Shown one piece after another: positions 25,801-34,426 of a DNA stretch of 64,000 nt. This stretch comes from Pseudomonadales bacterium (GTDB lineage Bacteria; Pseudomonadota; Gammaproteobacteria; Pseudomonadales; Halieaceae), in assembly GCA_024234675.1 (NCBI GenBank), contig JACKNU010000001.1, positions 558,001 through 622,000 of the forward strand, given 5' to 3'. The notes below the pieces were generated by a model. The model was given only the letters and a program-made list of their open reading frames with translations. It made no database searches and had not been told where the DNA came from. The translations under genes were made by a program, and so were the position numbers. Each line of letters opens with the position of its first letter. Within the stretch, counting starts at the first letter, position 1.

Positions 25801-26316
25801 CTTGGAGATGCCGGCGGCTTCCTCGATAAACACCCGCAGGTCTTCAGGCTTGGACTCGATCAGGCGGGAGATCATGCCCTGCTCGATGATGGCGTAACTG
25901 CGCGGCCCCAGGCCCGTGCCCAGGAAAATGTCGGTGATATCGCGGCGCCGGCAGCGGGTGCCGTTGAGGAAGTATTCGGACTGGGCTTCGCGGGTGACCA
26001 GGCGCTTGATGGAAATCTCGGCGTAGCTGGCGTACTCGCCCCCCACCCCACCGTCGCTGTTGTCGAATACCAGTTCGATGGAGGCCTGCCCCACCGGCTG
26101 GCGGTTGACCGAGCCGTTGAAAATCACGTCGGTCATGGACTCGCCGCGCAGGTTCTTGGCGGAACTCTCCCCCATGACCCAGCGCACGGCGTCGATGACG
26201 TTCGACTTGCCGCAGCCATTGGGGCCGACGACCGCGCACATATTGCTGGGAAAATTTACCGTCGTGGGATCGACGAATGACTTGAAACCGGACAGCTTGA
26301 TGGACTTTAATCGCAT
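22819..26316 (-). CDS. smc: Chromosome segregation ATPase SMC
   Basis: The protein has 1165 residues. The N-terminal head has Walker A GPNGCGKSNVIDAVRWVMGE; two long coiled coils (~170-500 and ~670-1000) surround a hinge at ~510-650. The C-terminal head has the signature LSGGEKALTAIALVF and Walker B FCMLDEVDAPLDD. It condenses and segregates DNA as a ring with ScpAB. It is the first gene of the smc-zipA-ligA-SLT operon; a perfect palindrome lies 46 bp upstream of the start. Confidence 0.97.
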   Translation of the reverse strand: MRLKSIKLSGFKSFVDPTTVNFPSNMCAVVGPNGCGKSNVIDAVRWVMGESSAKNLRGESMTDVIFNGSVNRQPVGQASIELVFDNSDGGVGGEYASYAEISIKRLVTREAQSEYFLNGTRCRRRDITDIFLGTGLGPRSYAIIEQGMISRLIESKPEDLRVFIEEAAGISKYKERRKETESRMRRTLENLERLTDLRDELGRQLQHLQRQAQAAEKYTEFKGEERTLQAQLQALQWQALDAEARAAGHSIGELEVKLEAVHAEHQQVDTAIEQHRVDHTERTDAFNQVQASYYSLGSEVARLEQTLKHQQERGRQLREDLRQTEASLAESESHLGEDRNRLGGWEAELATLAPELELLQAVEETSAEALLQAEDAMHNWQQRWDEFNQHAAEPRQQAEVQQSRIRHVEQVLQRIQGRIRQLEEEQRSLVPGPAEEEVVLLGEQLAELERVMAEHEARSDALVDQLSATRDRSSTLSADLNQARSTLQQKRGRQASLEALQQAAMDDGDASVGAWLQARQLAGKPRLLEQIQVDDGWQLAVETVLGDYLQAVCVDEIGSLGSSLEQLEQGRVALLEAGPNPQAPAEYLGSRVRCGGRASALLAGVRVADDLNQALAQRSVLAPHESVITRDGIWLGPNWLRVTRLGEQHGGVIQRQQELETLAAEIDSLQAREQALDSELSACQEAQRNQEAQRQEQQRELQAATRQHAEHSATLSAHRARVEQINARRERLNSDLAEAREQFRHEQEAIAEARQLLAAAIERMEADSRQREALLSVRDETRSTLDAARQKARHDKDAAHQAAMRHQSLQTQLEAMRAAIERTNSQVAQLRARRETLAGSLDETDAPLDDLKLELEQQLELRLRSEGELSAARQAVAEVDHLLREKEQQRAAIEHRAESVRNELERHRIAGQTLQVQRENILKQLVANGHDVEQVLQELPEEADEAEWQRSLERVANRIARLGPINLAAIDEYTQQSERKSYLDLQNEDLETALETLQSAIRKIDKETRNRFRDTFDRVNNGLQELFPRVFGGGSAYLEMTGEDLLDTGISIMARPPGKKNSTIHLLSGGEKALTAIALVFSIFQLNPAPFCMLDEVDAPLDDANVARYARMVKEMSETVQFIYITHNKISMELAEQLMGVTMHEPGVSRLVSVDVEEAAELAAS

Positions 26317-26361
26317 AATACTTTAGATATGTACGTTATCTTGCTGTTTTTTATGGATTTA

Positions 26362-26377
26362 TCTCGAATTTTCGAGA
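26362..26377. promoter_or_regulatory. Perfect palindrome in the smc upstream region
   Basis: TCTCGAA-TT-TTCGAGA has 7-bp arms and lies in an AT-rich leader 46-61 bp before the smc start. It could be an operator or a small hairpin in the mRNA leader; no known factor is identified. Confidence 0.35.
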
Positions 26378-26523
26378 ACCCAGCGGCGGTGCCGGAACAC
26401 AACATGTAGTGTATAGACTTTGCCCGGGCAACACTATGCCTGCCGCCGATAAATCCGGAATATGTTTCAGGGGAGCATCGCAATCGCTGGCGGAACGGCG
26501 GCATTCGCCACCTCCCGGCCGTC

Positions 26524-27750
26524 TCAGCTGCGCGGCTGCAGCACGATTTCCAGGGGTTCCAGCGCTGTGGAGGGGGCCAGCGGCCCGGCCTCCCCCAGCC
26601 AGGTGGCGCCCGCCTCACCCGGGCGGCCATCCGGGGACACCTGCACCACCACCAATACCGACTCGGTAGCGGAGAGTTTCTGCCCCGCCATGGAGTTGCT
26701 GTCGTCCAGGCGCAGGGTGACAGGCAGCTGCCCCGCCTGCAGGCGCTGGACGGCTATCGGCATGCGGCTGTCGCTGGCGGCGTTGCGAGCCAGCACGAAC
26801 ACGGTATCCGAGGGCGCCACCCGGGCGCCCTCCGGCAGGGCGACCCGCACGGTCACCCCGGCACCGGAGGCCGCGACGTCACCCGCCGCGCCATCGGCCT
26901 GGAGGGTATGGGCGGCGGCAACCGCGGTTTCACCGCTTTCCCCGAGGCGCTGGCGCGCCGCCTCGATCACCCCGTTGATCATACTGGCGCTCTCCGAACC
27001 CGGCTGCTCCGTGACCAGCAGGCGCTGCCAGTAGCCTATGGCTTCCCGGTACTGCTGCTGTTCAAAAGAGGCCATGCCCAGCAGGCCCAGGGCCGTGCGC
27101 TGGTGCGGCTGGATGGCCAGGGCCTGCTCCGCCCACATCCTCGCCCGCTCACTGAGCTGGCGGCCGGCAGCGAGGTACTCCGCCTGGGCGGCATAAGCCA
27201 GGGCATAGGCGTCTTCCGGGGCCTGCCGCGCCAGCTCGGCGTAGGTTGCGGCGGCCCGGGCGTACTCCTGCCGGCCCATGTAATAGCGGCCCAGCAGCGC
27301 CACATAGTCGAGGTTGCCGGGGCGCTGGTCGACCCGGTCCCGGATGGCGTCGATCAGCGCCGCGGTCTGCGCCGGGTCGTCGCTGTTTTCGAGGGCCTGT
27401 AACTGGCGGCTGATCAGCACATCGGGGGCCGCACCAAGCTGGTAGTACAGCAGCGAGGACAGCAGAGCCACCACCGGCAGCAATACCCAGCCGGGAAAGG
27501 ATCCGGTTGCCGCCGGCGCCGGCCTGGCGACCGCACCGGCCTGCTGCTCGTCCTCGAGCAGGCGCAGGCGCGCGTCGTCCTGCAGGGCATCGGCGCCCTC
27601 CTCGGCCAGTTCCGCCTGGCGCAGCCGGTACCACTCTATATTGGCCCGCTCCAGTTCCTCGTCCGCACCGCCGCTGCGGCGCCTGGGAAACAGGTAGAAC
27701 AGGCCGCTGAGCAGCAGCAGGACGGCACAGCCGACAGTAAATGTGGTCAA
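26524..27750 (-). CDS. ccmI: Cytochrome c maturation protein CcmI
   Basis: The protein has 408 residues from a TTG start at 27750 that overlaps the ccmH stop as TTGA. The frame extends further upstream but there it only runs over ccmH. Membrane helices lie at ~3-20 and ~95-115 (LLPVVALLSSLLYYQLGA), with a Leu/Arg-rich cytoplasmic loop between. TPR repeats follow (~150-290, LLGRYYMGRQEYARAAATYAE) and a C-terminal periplasmic beta domain. It binds apocytochrome c and hands it to the CcmF/H haem lyase. It is the last gene of the ccm operon. Confidence 0.92.
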   Translation of the reverse strand: MTTFTVGCAVLLLLSGLFYLFPRRRSGGADEELERANIEWYRLRQAELAEEGADALQDDARLRLLEDEQQAGAVARPAPAATGSFPGWVLLPVVALLSSLLYYQLGAAPDVLISRQLQALENSDDPAQTAALIDAIRDRVDQRPGNLDYVALLGRYYMGRQEYARAAATYAELARQAPEDAYALAYAAQAEYLAAGRQLSERARMWAEQALAIQPHQRTALGLLGMASFEQQQYREAIGYWQRLLVTEQPGSESASMINGVIEAARQRLGESGETAVAAAHTLQADGAAGDVAASGAGVTVRVALPEGARVAPSDTVFVLARNAASDSRMPIAVQRLQAGQLPVTLRLDDSNSMAGQKLSATESVLVVVQVSPDGRPGEAGATWLGEAGPLAPSTALEPLEIVLQPRS

Positions 27751-28229
27751 GAGTCGTGCTCCGTTTTGTCCAGCAGTTGCTGCAGTCGCTGGCGTTCGGC
27801 GGCGCTGAGTTCCACCGCGTCCTCCGTCTGTTGCCGGCGCCGACCGCGCAGCGTCAGCAGGGCGATCGCGACCCCGGCGAGCACCAGCAGCGCCGGGGCC
27901 AGCCACAGCACCGCGGTGGCCCCGTCGAAGCGGGGTCGGTAGCGCACGAACTCGCCGTAGCGGGCTACCATGTAATCCAGTATCTCCTCATCGCTGGCGC
28001 CCGCTTCCAGCTGCTGGTGCAACAGCTTGCGCAGGTCCTTGGAGATGGGCGCGTTGGAATCGGCGATGTTCTGGTTCTGGCACTTGGGACAGCGCAGCTC
28101 CGCACTCAGCAGCTGATAGCGCTCTTCCAGCGCCGGATCGCTGAACTCGTAGGTTTCGATCACCGCCGCGACAGGCAGTGACAGCGCCAGCAGGGCGAGG
28201 CCGAGCAGGCACAGCAGGCGCCGGGTCAC
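27747..28229 (-). CDS. ccmH: Cytochrome c maturation protein CcmH
   Basis: The protein has 160 residues. A signal/membrane helix is followed by the redox motif LRCPKCQNQN (residues ~46-55). The typical AGASDEEILDYMVARYGEFV follows, then one membrane helix near 110-130 and a charged tail. It reduces the apocytochrome CxxCH cysteines and acts with CcmF and CcmI. It overlaps ccmG and ccmI by 4 bp each. Confidence 0.95.
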   Translation of the reverse strand: MTRRLLCLLGLALLALSLPVAAVIETYEFSDPALEERYQLLSAELRCPKCQNQNIADSNAPISKDLRKLLHQQLEAGASDEEILDYMVARYGEFVRYRPRFDGATAVLWLAPALLVLAGVAIALLTLRGRRRQQTEDAVELSAAERQRLQQLLDKTEHDS

Positions 28230-28768
28230 GGTGTGTCGCCCCCGGCGGCCAATTGCAGATAGCGCGGCTGCAGGATGGTCTCCCAGACCCGCTCGTCGAC
28301 CACGCCCACGTGGCGATAGCGGATCACGCCGTCCGCATCCAGCAGGTAGGTTTCCGGCGCCCCGTAGACGCCCAGATCGAGGCCTAGCGTGCCGTCGCGG
28401 TCGGCGATATTGAAGCGATAGGGGTTGCCCAGCTCCGCCAACCAGCGCCCGGCGGCGCCGTCTTCATCCTTGTAATTCACGCCGTAAATCGGCACGCCGC
28501 TGTCGGCCAGCTGCTGCAGGTAGGGATGCTCGACACGGCAGGCGACGCACCATGTGGCCCAGACATTCAGCAGCGCCGGCTCCCCCAACAGGTCCTCGCG
28601 GGCCAGCACGCGCTCCTGCCCCAGGGCCGGCAGCTCGAACTGCGGCAGGGGTCGGTCGATCAGGGCCGAGGGCAGCTCCTGGGGGTTCAGGCTCAGGCCC
28701 CGGAACAGGAACACCGCCATTGCCGCGAACAGGATCAGCGGTATGAAGAGCTTGAGTCTAGGTGCCAT
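28226..28768 (-). CDS. ccmG: Periplasmic thiol:disulphide oxidoreductase CcmG (DsbE)
   Basis: The protein has 180 residues. An N-terminal membrane anchor (LFIPLILFAAMAVFLFRGL) is followed by a thioredoxin fold with WATWCVACRVEHPYL (CxxC) and the family motifs YGVNYKDE and GVYGAPETYLLD. It passes electrons from CcdA/DsbD-type proteins to CcmH and apocytochrome c. The start overlaps the end of ccmF by 11 bp. Confidence 0.95.
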   Translation of the reverse strand: MAPRLKLFIPLILFAAMAVFLFRGLSLNPQELPSALIDRPLPQFELPALGQERVLAREDLLGEPALLNVWATWCVACRVEHPYLQQLADSGVPIYGVNYKDEDGAAGRWLAELGNPYRFNIADRDGTLGLDLGVYGAPETYLLDADGVIRYRHVGVVDERVWETILQPRYLQLAAGGDTP

Positions 28769-30737
28769 GCAGGGCCTCGCTGGCCGACGCCACCCGGGCG
28801 GCGCTGCGCTGGCGACGGTAGCGCTTGTCCAGGGTGGTGGTGAAACCGCCCAGCGCCATCATGATCGCCCCCAGCCACATCCAGCGCACCATGGGCTTGT
28901 AGTGCAGGCGCACCGCCCATGCCCCCTCCTCGCCGACAGGCTCGCCCATGGCAACGAACAGGTCGCGAAACAGGCCGGCGTCTATGGCCGCCTCGGTCAT
29001 GACCTGGCCACTGGCCAGGTAGCGGCGTTTCTGCGGCGCCAGCAAGGCTATGACCTCGCCCTGGTAGGAGACCTCGAAACGCGCCTCGTCAGCCACGAAG
29101 TTGGGACCCTTGGCCGGTACCACTTCCAGCAGCCTGAAGCTGTAGCCCGCCAGTTCCTCGGTCTGGCCGGGCACCATCTTCAGGTCGTGTTCGATATTGT
29201 ACTGGCTGGTCGCCACCACCCCGGTTACACAGGCGGCAAAACCCAGGTGGGCGAGGAACATGCCCCAGTAGCTGGGCGTGATCCGCCGCAGGCCGGCGCC
29301 CGGGGAGGCGGCGCCGCGCACCCGGTACCACAGGTCGCGCAGCAGACCCAGCACCAGCCAGCCGGACAGCGCCACGGCCAGCGCCACCCAGACATTGTAC
29401 TGGCCGCCCAGCAGCGGCAGGGTCAGCCCGCACACCACCGCCACTACTGCGGGAATGGCCAGCTCAGCCTGCCAGCGCCGGGTGGAGTCTTTTTTCCAAC
29501 GCGCCACCGGCCCCAGGCCCATGAACGGCACCAACAGGGCCATCAGTGGCACAAACACCGCGTTGAAGTACGGCGGGCCCACCGAGTACTTGCCCTGCCC
29601 CAGGGCATCCATGATCAGCGGGAACAGGGTGCCGAACAGCACCGTCAGGGTGGCCGCCAGGAATACGATGTTGTTGACCAGCAGCAGGGATTCCCGCGAC
29701 ACCCAGCTGAACCCGACCCGGCTGCTCACCGCCGGCGCCCGCAGGGCATACAGAATCAGCGAGCCGCCGACCACCACCGCCAGGAAGGCCAGCACGAACA
29801 GGCCGCGGGCGGGGTCGGTGGCGAAGGCGTGTACCGAGGTGAGTACCCCGGAGCGCACCAGGAAGGTACCCAGCAGGCTCAGGGAAAAGGCGAATATCGC
29901 CAGCAGCACCGTCCAGCTCTTGAACAGGCCGCGTTTCTCGGTGGCCGCCAGCGAGTGCAGCAGCGCCGTGCCGGCCAGCCAGGGCATGAAGGAGGCGTTC
30001 TCTACCGGGTCCCAGAACCACCAGCCGCCCCAGCCCAACTCGTAGTAGGCCCACCAGCTGCCCAGCATGATGCCGAGGGAGAGAAAAGCCCAGGCGACGT
30101 TGGTCCAGGGGCGGGACCAGCGCGCCCAGGAAGCGTCCAGGCGGCCGCCCAGCAGGGCGGCAATCGCGAAGGCGAAGGCCACGGAAAAACCCACGTAGCC
30201 CATGTACAGCAGGGGCGGATGGATGATCAGGCCCGGGTCCTGCAACAGCGGGTTGAGGTCGTTGCCATCGGCCGGGATGCCCGGCAGCAGGCGCGCAAAG
30301 GGATTGGAGGTGAGCAGGGAGAACGACAGGAATCCTACGCCGATGGCGCCCATCACCGCCAGCACCCGGGACAGCACCAGCAGCGGCAACTGCGGGCTGA
30401 AGGCGGCGACCGCGGCCGTCCACAGGCTGAGAATCAGCGCCCACAACAGCAGCGAGCCCTCGTGATTGCCCCACAGGGCGGAAAACTTGTAGATGGGGGG
30501 CAGGAGGCTGTTGCTGTTGCCGGCCACCACCTTTACCGAGAAGTCATCCTGCAGGAAGGCGATCGCCAGGCAGGCGAAACTGATCCCCACGAAAAACAGC
30601 AGCCCCATGGCCAGCCCCGGCGCCAGCGCCATGGCCTGGGAGTTGCGTCGCCACGCGCCCCAGGCGGGCACCACCGCCAGCAGCAGCGCGAAGCACAGGG
30701 CGATTATCAGGGCGAAGTGACCCAGCTCGGGGATCAC
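28758..30737 (-). CDS. ccmF: Haem lyase subunit CcmF
   Basis: The protein has 659 residues with about 15 membrane helices. The WWD haem-handling motif is GWGGWWFWDPVENASFMPWL, and NHEGSLLLWALIL and PPLLYMGYVGFSVAFA are family motifs. It ligates haem from holo-CcmE to apocytochrome c on the periplasmic face. It overlaps ccmE by 4 bp. Confidence 0.96.
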   Translation of the reverse strand: MIPELGHFALIIALCFALLLAVVPAWGAWRRNSQAMALAPGLAMGLLFFVGISFACLAIAFLQDDFSVKVVAGNSNSLLPPIYKFSALWGNHEGSLLLWALILSLWTAAVAAFSPQLPLLVLSRVLAVMGAIGVGFLSFSLLTSNPFARLLPGIPADGNDLNPLLQDPGLIIHPPLLYMGYVGFSVAFAFAIAALLGGRLDASWARWSRPWTNVAWAFLSLGIMLGSWWAYYELGWGGWWFWDPVENASFMPWLAGTALLHSLAATEKRGLFKSWTVLLAIFAFSLSLLGTFLVRSGVLTSVHAFATDPARGLFVLAFLAVVVGGSLILYALRAPAVSSRVGFSWVSRESLLLVNNIVFLAATLTVLFGTLFPLIMDALGQGKYSVGPPYFNAVFVPLMALLVPFMGLGPVARWKKDSTRRWQAELAIPAVVAVVCGLTLPLLGGQYNVWVALAVALSGWLVLGLLRDLWYRVRGAASPGAGLRRITPSYWGMFLAHLGFAACVTGVVATSQYNIEHDLKMVPGQTEELAGYSFRLLEVVPAKGPNFVADEARFEVSYQGEVIALLAPQKRRYLASGQVMTEAAIDAGLFRDLFVAMGEPVGEEGAWAVRLHYKPMVRWMWLGAIMMALGGFTTTLDKRYRRQRSAARVASASEALHGT

Positions 30738-31183
30738 TTGGCGTTCCCTTTGTGGTCATAGCCGGATTTTTCCAGCGCATCGGTCACTTCCGGGGGCATG
30801 TAATTCTCATCGTGCTTGGCCAGTACTTCCGACGCCATCAGAACGCCCTCCTCGTTGAGCACCCCCGAGGCCACGGCACCCTGGCCCTCGCCGAACAGGT
30901 CGGGCAGGATGCCCACATACACGGCCGGCACATCGGCTTCGAAATCGGTGATCACAAAGCGCACCTCCAGGCTGTCGTCGCTGCGCTGCACGCTGCCCTC
31001 GCGCACCATGCCTCCCACCCGGATGGGCTTACCGATGGGCGCCTTGCCCTGGGCCACTTCGGCCGGTGGGAAAAACAGGTTGATGTTGCCGCGCAGGGCG
31101 TAGGTCACCAGCCCCACCGCGGCGCTGGAAAACAGCACCACGAAGATAACGATCAGCAGTCTTTGCTTGCGTATGGGATGCAT
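30734..31183 (-). CDS. ccmE: Haem chaperone CcmE
   Basis: The protein has 149 residues. An N-terminal membrane anchor (LIVIFVVLFSSAAVGLVTYA) precedes an OB-fold beta-barrel (IRVGGMVREGSV). The haem-attaching His lies in HDENY (HxxxY) near the C-terminus. It carries haem covalently from CcmABCD to CcmF. Confidence 0.96.
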   Translation of the reverse strand: MHPIRKQRLLIVIFVVLFSSAAVGLVTYALRGNINLFFPPAEVAQGKAPIGKPIRVGGMVREGSVQRSDDSLEVRFVITDFEADVPAVYVGILPDLFGEGQGAVASGVLNEEGVLMASEVLAKHDENYMPPEVTDALEKSGYDHKGNAK

Positions 31184-31422
31184 CAGTCGCCCTCTTTCAT
31201 CGCCTTAGGACCGCCTTCGCGCCGTTTGAGTTCCCCTGCAAGCCGGTCCAGGAACTTCCGCTTGCGCCGCACCGGCACCACCACGATCGCCACCAGTACC
31301 AGGCCCGCTATCAGGTAGGCGGACCAGACAAAGGCGCCGTGCCCATCCATATCCATGAGGCTGTCCACGCTGCGGAAATACAGGTTCTGGTCCAGGCGGG
31401 CCAGCCACGCTTGCAAGATCAT
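31183..31422 (-). CDS. ccmD: Haem exporter accessory protein CcmD
   Basis: The protein has 79 residues with one membrane helix (FVWSAYLIAGLVLVAIVVVP) followed by a basic tail (RRKRKFL). The FLDRLAGEL end is typical of CcmD. It helps release holo-CcmE from CcmABC. It shares one base with the ccmC stop and one with the ccmE start, so the three are translationally coupled. Confidence 0.9.
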   Translation of the reverse strand: MILQAWLARLDQNLYFRSVDSLMDMDGHGAFVWSAYLIAGLVLVAIVVVPVRRKRKFLDRLAGELKRREGGPKAMKEGD

Positions 31423-32168
31423 CAGCGGCGGGCCCCGGCGCCGGCCAGTTTCCTGACCCAGTTGGTACGCGCTTCACGCTCCACCAGTTCCGCGCGCATG
31501 TTCAGCAACATGCAGCAGGTGAACAGGCCGTAAAAGGCGACAATCATCAGCAACAGCGGGTACAGCATACTGGCATCGATGGTGGACTCTCCGGTGAACT
31601 TGATGGAAGCCGGCTGGTGCAGGCTGTACCACCAGTCCACCGACTTGTAGATGATGGGGATATTCACGGTGCCTACCAGGCTGAGCACGGCACAGGCCTT
31701 GCTCGCGGCCTCCTTGTTGTCATAGGCCTCGTACAGGGCGACCACGCCCAGGTAGAGAAACAGCAGGATGAGCATGGAGGTAATGCGTGCGTCCCACACC
31801 CACCAGGTGCCCCAGGTGGGCTTGCCCCAGATGGAGCCGGTGACCAGGGCGATGAAGGTGAGCGCGGCCCCGATGGGGGCGCAGGCCTTCATGGCCACGT
31901 CGGCCATCTTCATCTTCCAGATCAGGCTCACGGCCCCGGCGATGGCCATGACGTAATAACCCGCCAGGGCTACCACCGCGGCGGGCACGTGGATGTAGAT
32001 AATGCGGTAGCTGTTGCCCTGGCGAAAATCCGGGTGGGTGAACAGCAGTCCCCATACGAGGCCCACAGCCAGCGCCACCAGGGTGATGGGCAACAGCCAG
32101 CGCAAGATGCTCCCGGCGATGCCGAACAGCCACGGCGGGGAGCCTAATTTATGGAAGAAGGACCACAT
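31422..32168 (-). CDS. ccmC: Haem exporter subunit CcmC
   Basis: The protein has 248 residues from ATG 32168 (MWSFFHKLGSPPW), the usual family start; an in-frame start at 32210 would add 14 poorly conserved residues. It has six membrane helices and the WWD motif PTWGTWWVWDARITS between conserved His residues. It loads haem onto CcmE. Confidence 0.94.
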   Translation of the reverse strand: MWSFFHKLGSPPWLFGIAGSILRWLLPITLVALAVGLVWGLLFTHPDFRQGNSYRIIYIHVPAAVVALAGYYVMAIAGAVSLIWKMKMADVAMKACAPIGAALTFIALVTGSIWGKPTWGTWWVWDARITSMLILLFLYLGVVALYEAYDNKEAASKACAVLSLVGTVNIPIIYKSVDWWYSLHQPASIKFTGESTIDASMLYPLLLMIVAFYGLFTCCMLLNMRAELVEREARTNWVRKLAGAGARR

Positions 32169-32250
32169 AGGCGCGGAGATTATACAGTGCGCCGCTGGCT
32201 GGACAACCATGTGTCTGGCTTATGCTTGATTTGTCTCAAACCCGGGGCCC

Positions 32251-32949
32251 TCAGGCATCGACACTGATCCGCAGGCCGGCGGCGATGGCCAGGGGCGCCA
32301 GGGCGATGGCCAGGCACAGCATGGCCCCCAGGATCGCCAGGTAGGGGGCTGCGGGGTAGCCCGCGATGGCATTTTGCACCGCGGCGCTGCCGAAAATCAG
32401 CACCGGCATATAAAAGGGCAGGATCAGCAGCGAGATCAGCATACCGCCGCGCTTCAGCCCCACCGTGAGCGCCGCGCCTATGCCGCCCACCAGGCTCAGC
32501 ACCGCCGTGCCCAGCAGCAGGCCGCCCACCAGGACGCCTATGGCCTGCTCGGGCAGCTTGATCATCAGGGCGAACAGCGGCGACACCAGCGCCAGCAGCA
32601 GGCCGGTAATCAACCAGTGGGCGGCGATATAGGCCAGTACTGACATATACAGTGGCTGGGGCGCCAGCAGCAACTGCTCCAGGCTGCCGTCCTCGAAATC
32701 GCTGCGAAACACCGTGTCGGAGGTCAACAGGCTGGACAGCAGCGCGATAATCCACAGGATGCCGGGGGCGAAATCCGCCAGCTTGTCGGGCGCCGGCCCC
32801 AGGCCCAGCGGGAACAGGGCCACCACCATGGCAAAGAACAGCAGCGGGTTGCCTATTTCGATGGGCCGACGCGCCGCCAGGATCAGCTGCCGGCGCAACA
32901 GGGTCAGGCAGAACGACCCGGTGCCGGGCGCGCGCCGCTGCCGGCTCAC
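32251..32949 (-). CDS. ccmB: Haem exporter permease CcmB
   Basis: The protein has 232 residues from a GTG start at 32949 that overlaps the ccmA stop as GTGA. RRPIEIGNPLLFFAMVVALF begins the first helix as in other CcmB proteins; about six helices follow. It is the membrane partner of CcmA in ATP-driven haem handling. An 82-nt gap to ccmC is the only real gap in the cluster. Confidence 0.93.
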   Translation of the reverse strand: MSRQRRAPGTGSFCLTLLRRQLILAARRPIEIGNPLLFFAMVVALFPLGLGPAPDKLADFAPGILWIIALLSSLLTSDTVFRSDFEDGSLEQLLLAPQPLYMSVLAYIAAHWLITGLLLALVSPLFALMIKLPEQAIGVLVGGLLLGTAVLSLVGGIGAALTVGLKRGGMLISLLILPFYMPVLIFGSAAVQNAIAGYPAAPYLAILGAMLCLAIALAPLAIAAGLRISVDA

Positions 32950-33563
32950 GCCGCCAGCCCCGCGCGGAGGCTGAGGTATTCCACCCGGTAGGCCACCTGC
33001 AGGGGCTGGTGCGAGGTCATGACGATGGCGCCGCCACCTTCCACGTGGCTGACCAGCAATTGCTCCAGTTCCGCGACCCCGGATTTGTCTATGGCGGTGA
33101 AGGGCTCGTCCAGCAGCCACAGGGGGCTGCTCGAGAGGTACAGCCGCGCCAGGTTGACCCGCCGGTGCTGGCCGGCGGACAAGGTCATGCTGGGCACATC
33201 CTCGTAGCCGTAGAGGCCCACCCGCTCCAGGGCCGACTCGATCTCCAGGTCGCTGTGCGCGCACTCCCCGGCCACGTGCCAGGCGAGGTTTTCCCTGGGG
33301 GTCAGCAGCGCCTTCACCGCGGCGTGGTGGCCCAGGTAGAGCTGGGGCGCATGGCGCTGCACGCTCCCGCCGAAACCGTAGCGCGACAGTCCTGCGAGGA
33401 TGCGCAACAAGCTGGTTTTACCGGCCCCGTTGGGCCCCTCAATCTGCACCAGTTGCCCGGGTTGCACGGCGAAGGACAGGTCCCGGAACAGCTCGCGCCC
33501 GCCCCGCTCCAGGCTGAGGCCAGCGGCACTCAGCAGGGCCGCGCCGGCGGATTCTGTCGGCAC
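32946..33563 (-). CDS. ccmA: Haem exporter ATP-binding protein CcmA
   Basis: The protein has 205 residues, with a GTG start at 33563 whose first base coincides with the last base of the ttcA stop (TAGTG). Walker A is GPNGAGKTSLLRIL, the signature is the degenerate LSAGQHRRVNLAR (as is normal for CcmA), and Walker B is WLLDEPFTAID. It powers release of haem-loaded CcmE. Confidence 0.94.
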   Translation of the reverse strand: MPTESAGAALLSAAGLSLERGGRELFRDLSFAVQPGQLVQIEGPNGAGKTSLLRILAGLSRYGFGGSVQRHAPQLYLGHHAAVKALLTPRENLAWHVAGECAHSDLEIESALERVGLYGYEDVPSMTLSAGQHRRVNLARLYLSSSPLWLLDEPFTAIDKSGVAELEQLLVSHVEGGGAIVMTSHQPLQVAYRVEYLSLRAGLAA

Positions 33564-34426
33564 TAGACGTTGACCACCCTGATGGCGGGAAAGTACAGCT
33601 CCTGGTCCTCGGCGATGACCGCGTCGGTACGCCGGGCGCGCAGGGAGGTGAAATCGAACAGGCCGGTGTCGGCCAGCTGCGAGGGCGCCACATTGCGAAT
33701 ACTGCGAAAGATAATCTCGGTGCGGCCCGGGTACTCCCGCTCCCACTGGGCCAGCATGCGCTTGATCTGCACCCGCTGCAGGTTTTCCTGGGAACCGCAG
33801 AGGTTGCAGGGAATGATCGGAAACTGCTTGTAGTCGGCGTAGCGCGCCAGGTCCTTTTCCTTGCAGTAGGCCAGCGGCCGGATCACCACGTTCCGGCCGT
33901 CGTCGCTGAGCAACTTGGGAGGCATGGCCTTGAGCTTGCCGGCGAAGAACATATTGAGGAACAGGGTCTCCACGATATCGTCGCGGTGATGGCCCAGGGC
34001 GATTTTGGTGGCGCCGATCTCCTGGGCAAAGCCGTACAGGCTGCCCCGGCGCAGGCGCGAGCACAAGCCGCAGGTGGTCTTGCCCTCCGGAATCACCTCG
34101 CGGACCACGCTGTAGGTATCTTTTTCCAGGATGTAATAGGGAATATCCAGGGCCGCCAGGTAGGTGGGCAGCACCTCCTCGGGAAACCCCGGCTGCTTCT
34201 GGTCCAGGTTGACCGCGATCAACTCGAAATCCACCGGCGCGCTGTGGCGCAGGTTGAGCAGGATATCCAGCATGCCATAGGAGTCCTTGCCCCCGGACAG
34301 GCACACCATCACGCGGTCGCCGTGCTCTATCATGTTATAGTCGGCGATGGCGTTGCCCACGTTGCGCCGCAAGCGTTTTTGCAGCTTGTTAAAGTGGGTT
34401 TTTTCTTTGCGGGACAATTCCTGCAC
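33563..34426 (-). CDS. ttcA: tRNA 2-thiocytidine(32) synthetase TtcA
   Basis: The protein has 287 residues from GTG 34426 (MQELSRKEKTHFNKLQKRLR), which aligns with the known family N-terminus. The PP-loop is SGGKDSYGML. The [4Fe-4S] ligands are the two Cys of TTCGLC and one in PCNLCGS. It thiolates C32 of some tRNAs using ATP. Being directly fused to ccmA at a TAGTG junction it probably heads the ccm transcript. It is divergent from mdh. Confidence 0.95.
   Translation of the reverse strand: MQELSRKEKTHFNKLQKRLRRNVGNAIADYNMIEHGDRVMVCLSGGKDSYGMLDILLNLRHSAPVDFELIAVNLDQKQPGFPEEVLPTYLAALDIPYYILEKDTYSVVREVIPEGKTTCGLCSRLRRGSLYGFAQEIGATKIALGHHRDDIVETLFLNMFFAGKLKAMPPKLLSDDGRNVVIRPLAYCKEKDLARYADYKQFPIIPCNLCGSQENLQRVQIKRMLAQWEREYPGRTEIIFRSIRNVAPSQLADTGLFDFTSLRARRTDAVIAEDQELYFPAIRVVNV

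Noticed and set aside
28554..30761. 735-residue open frame opposite ccmF
   Set aside because: Gln/Gly/Arg-rich shadow of the CcmF membrane protein; no start signal or motif.
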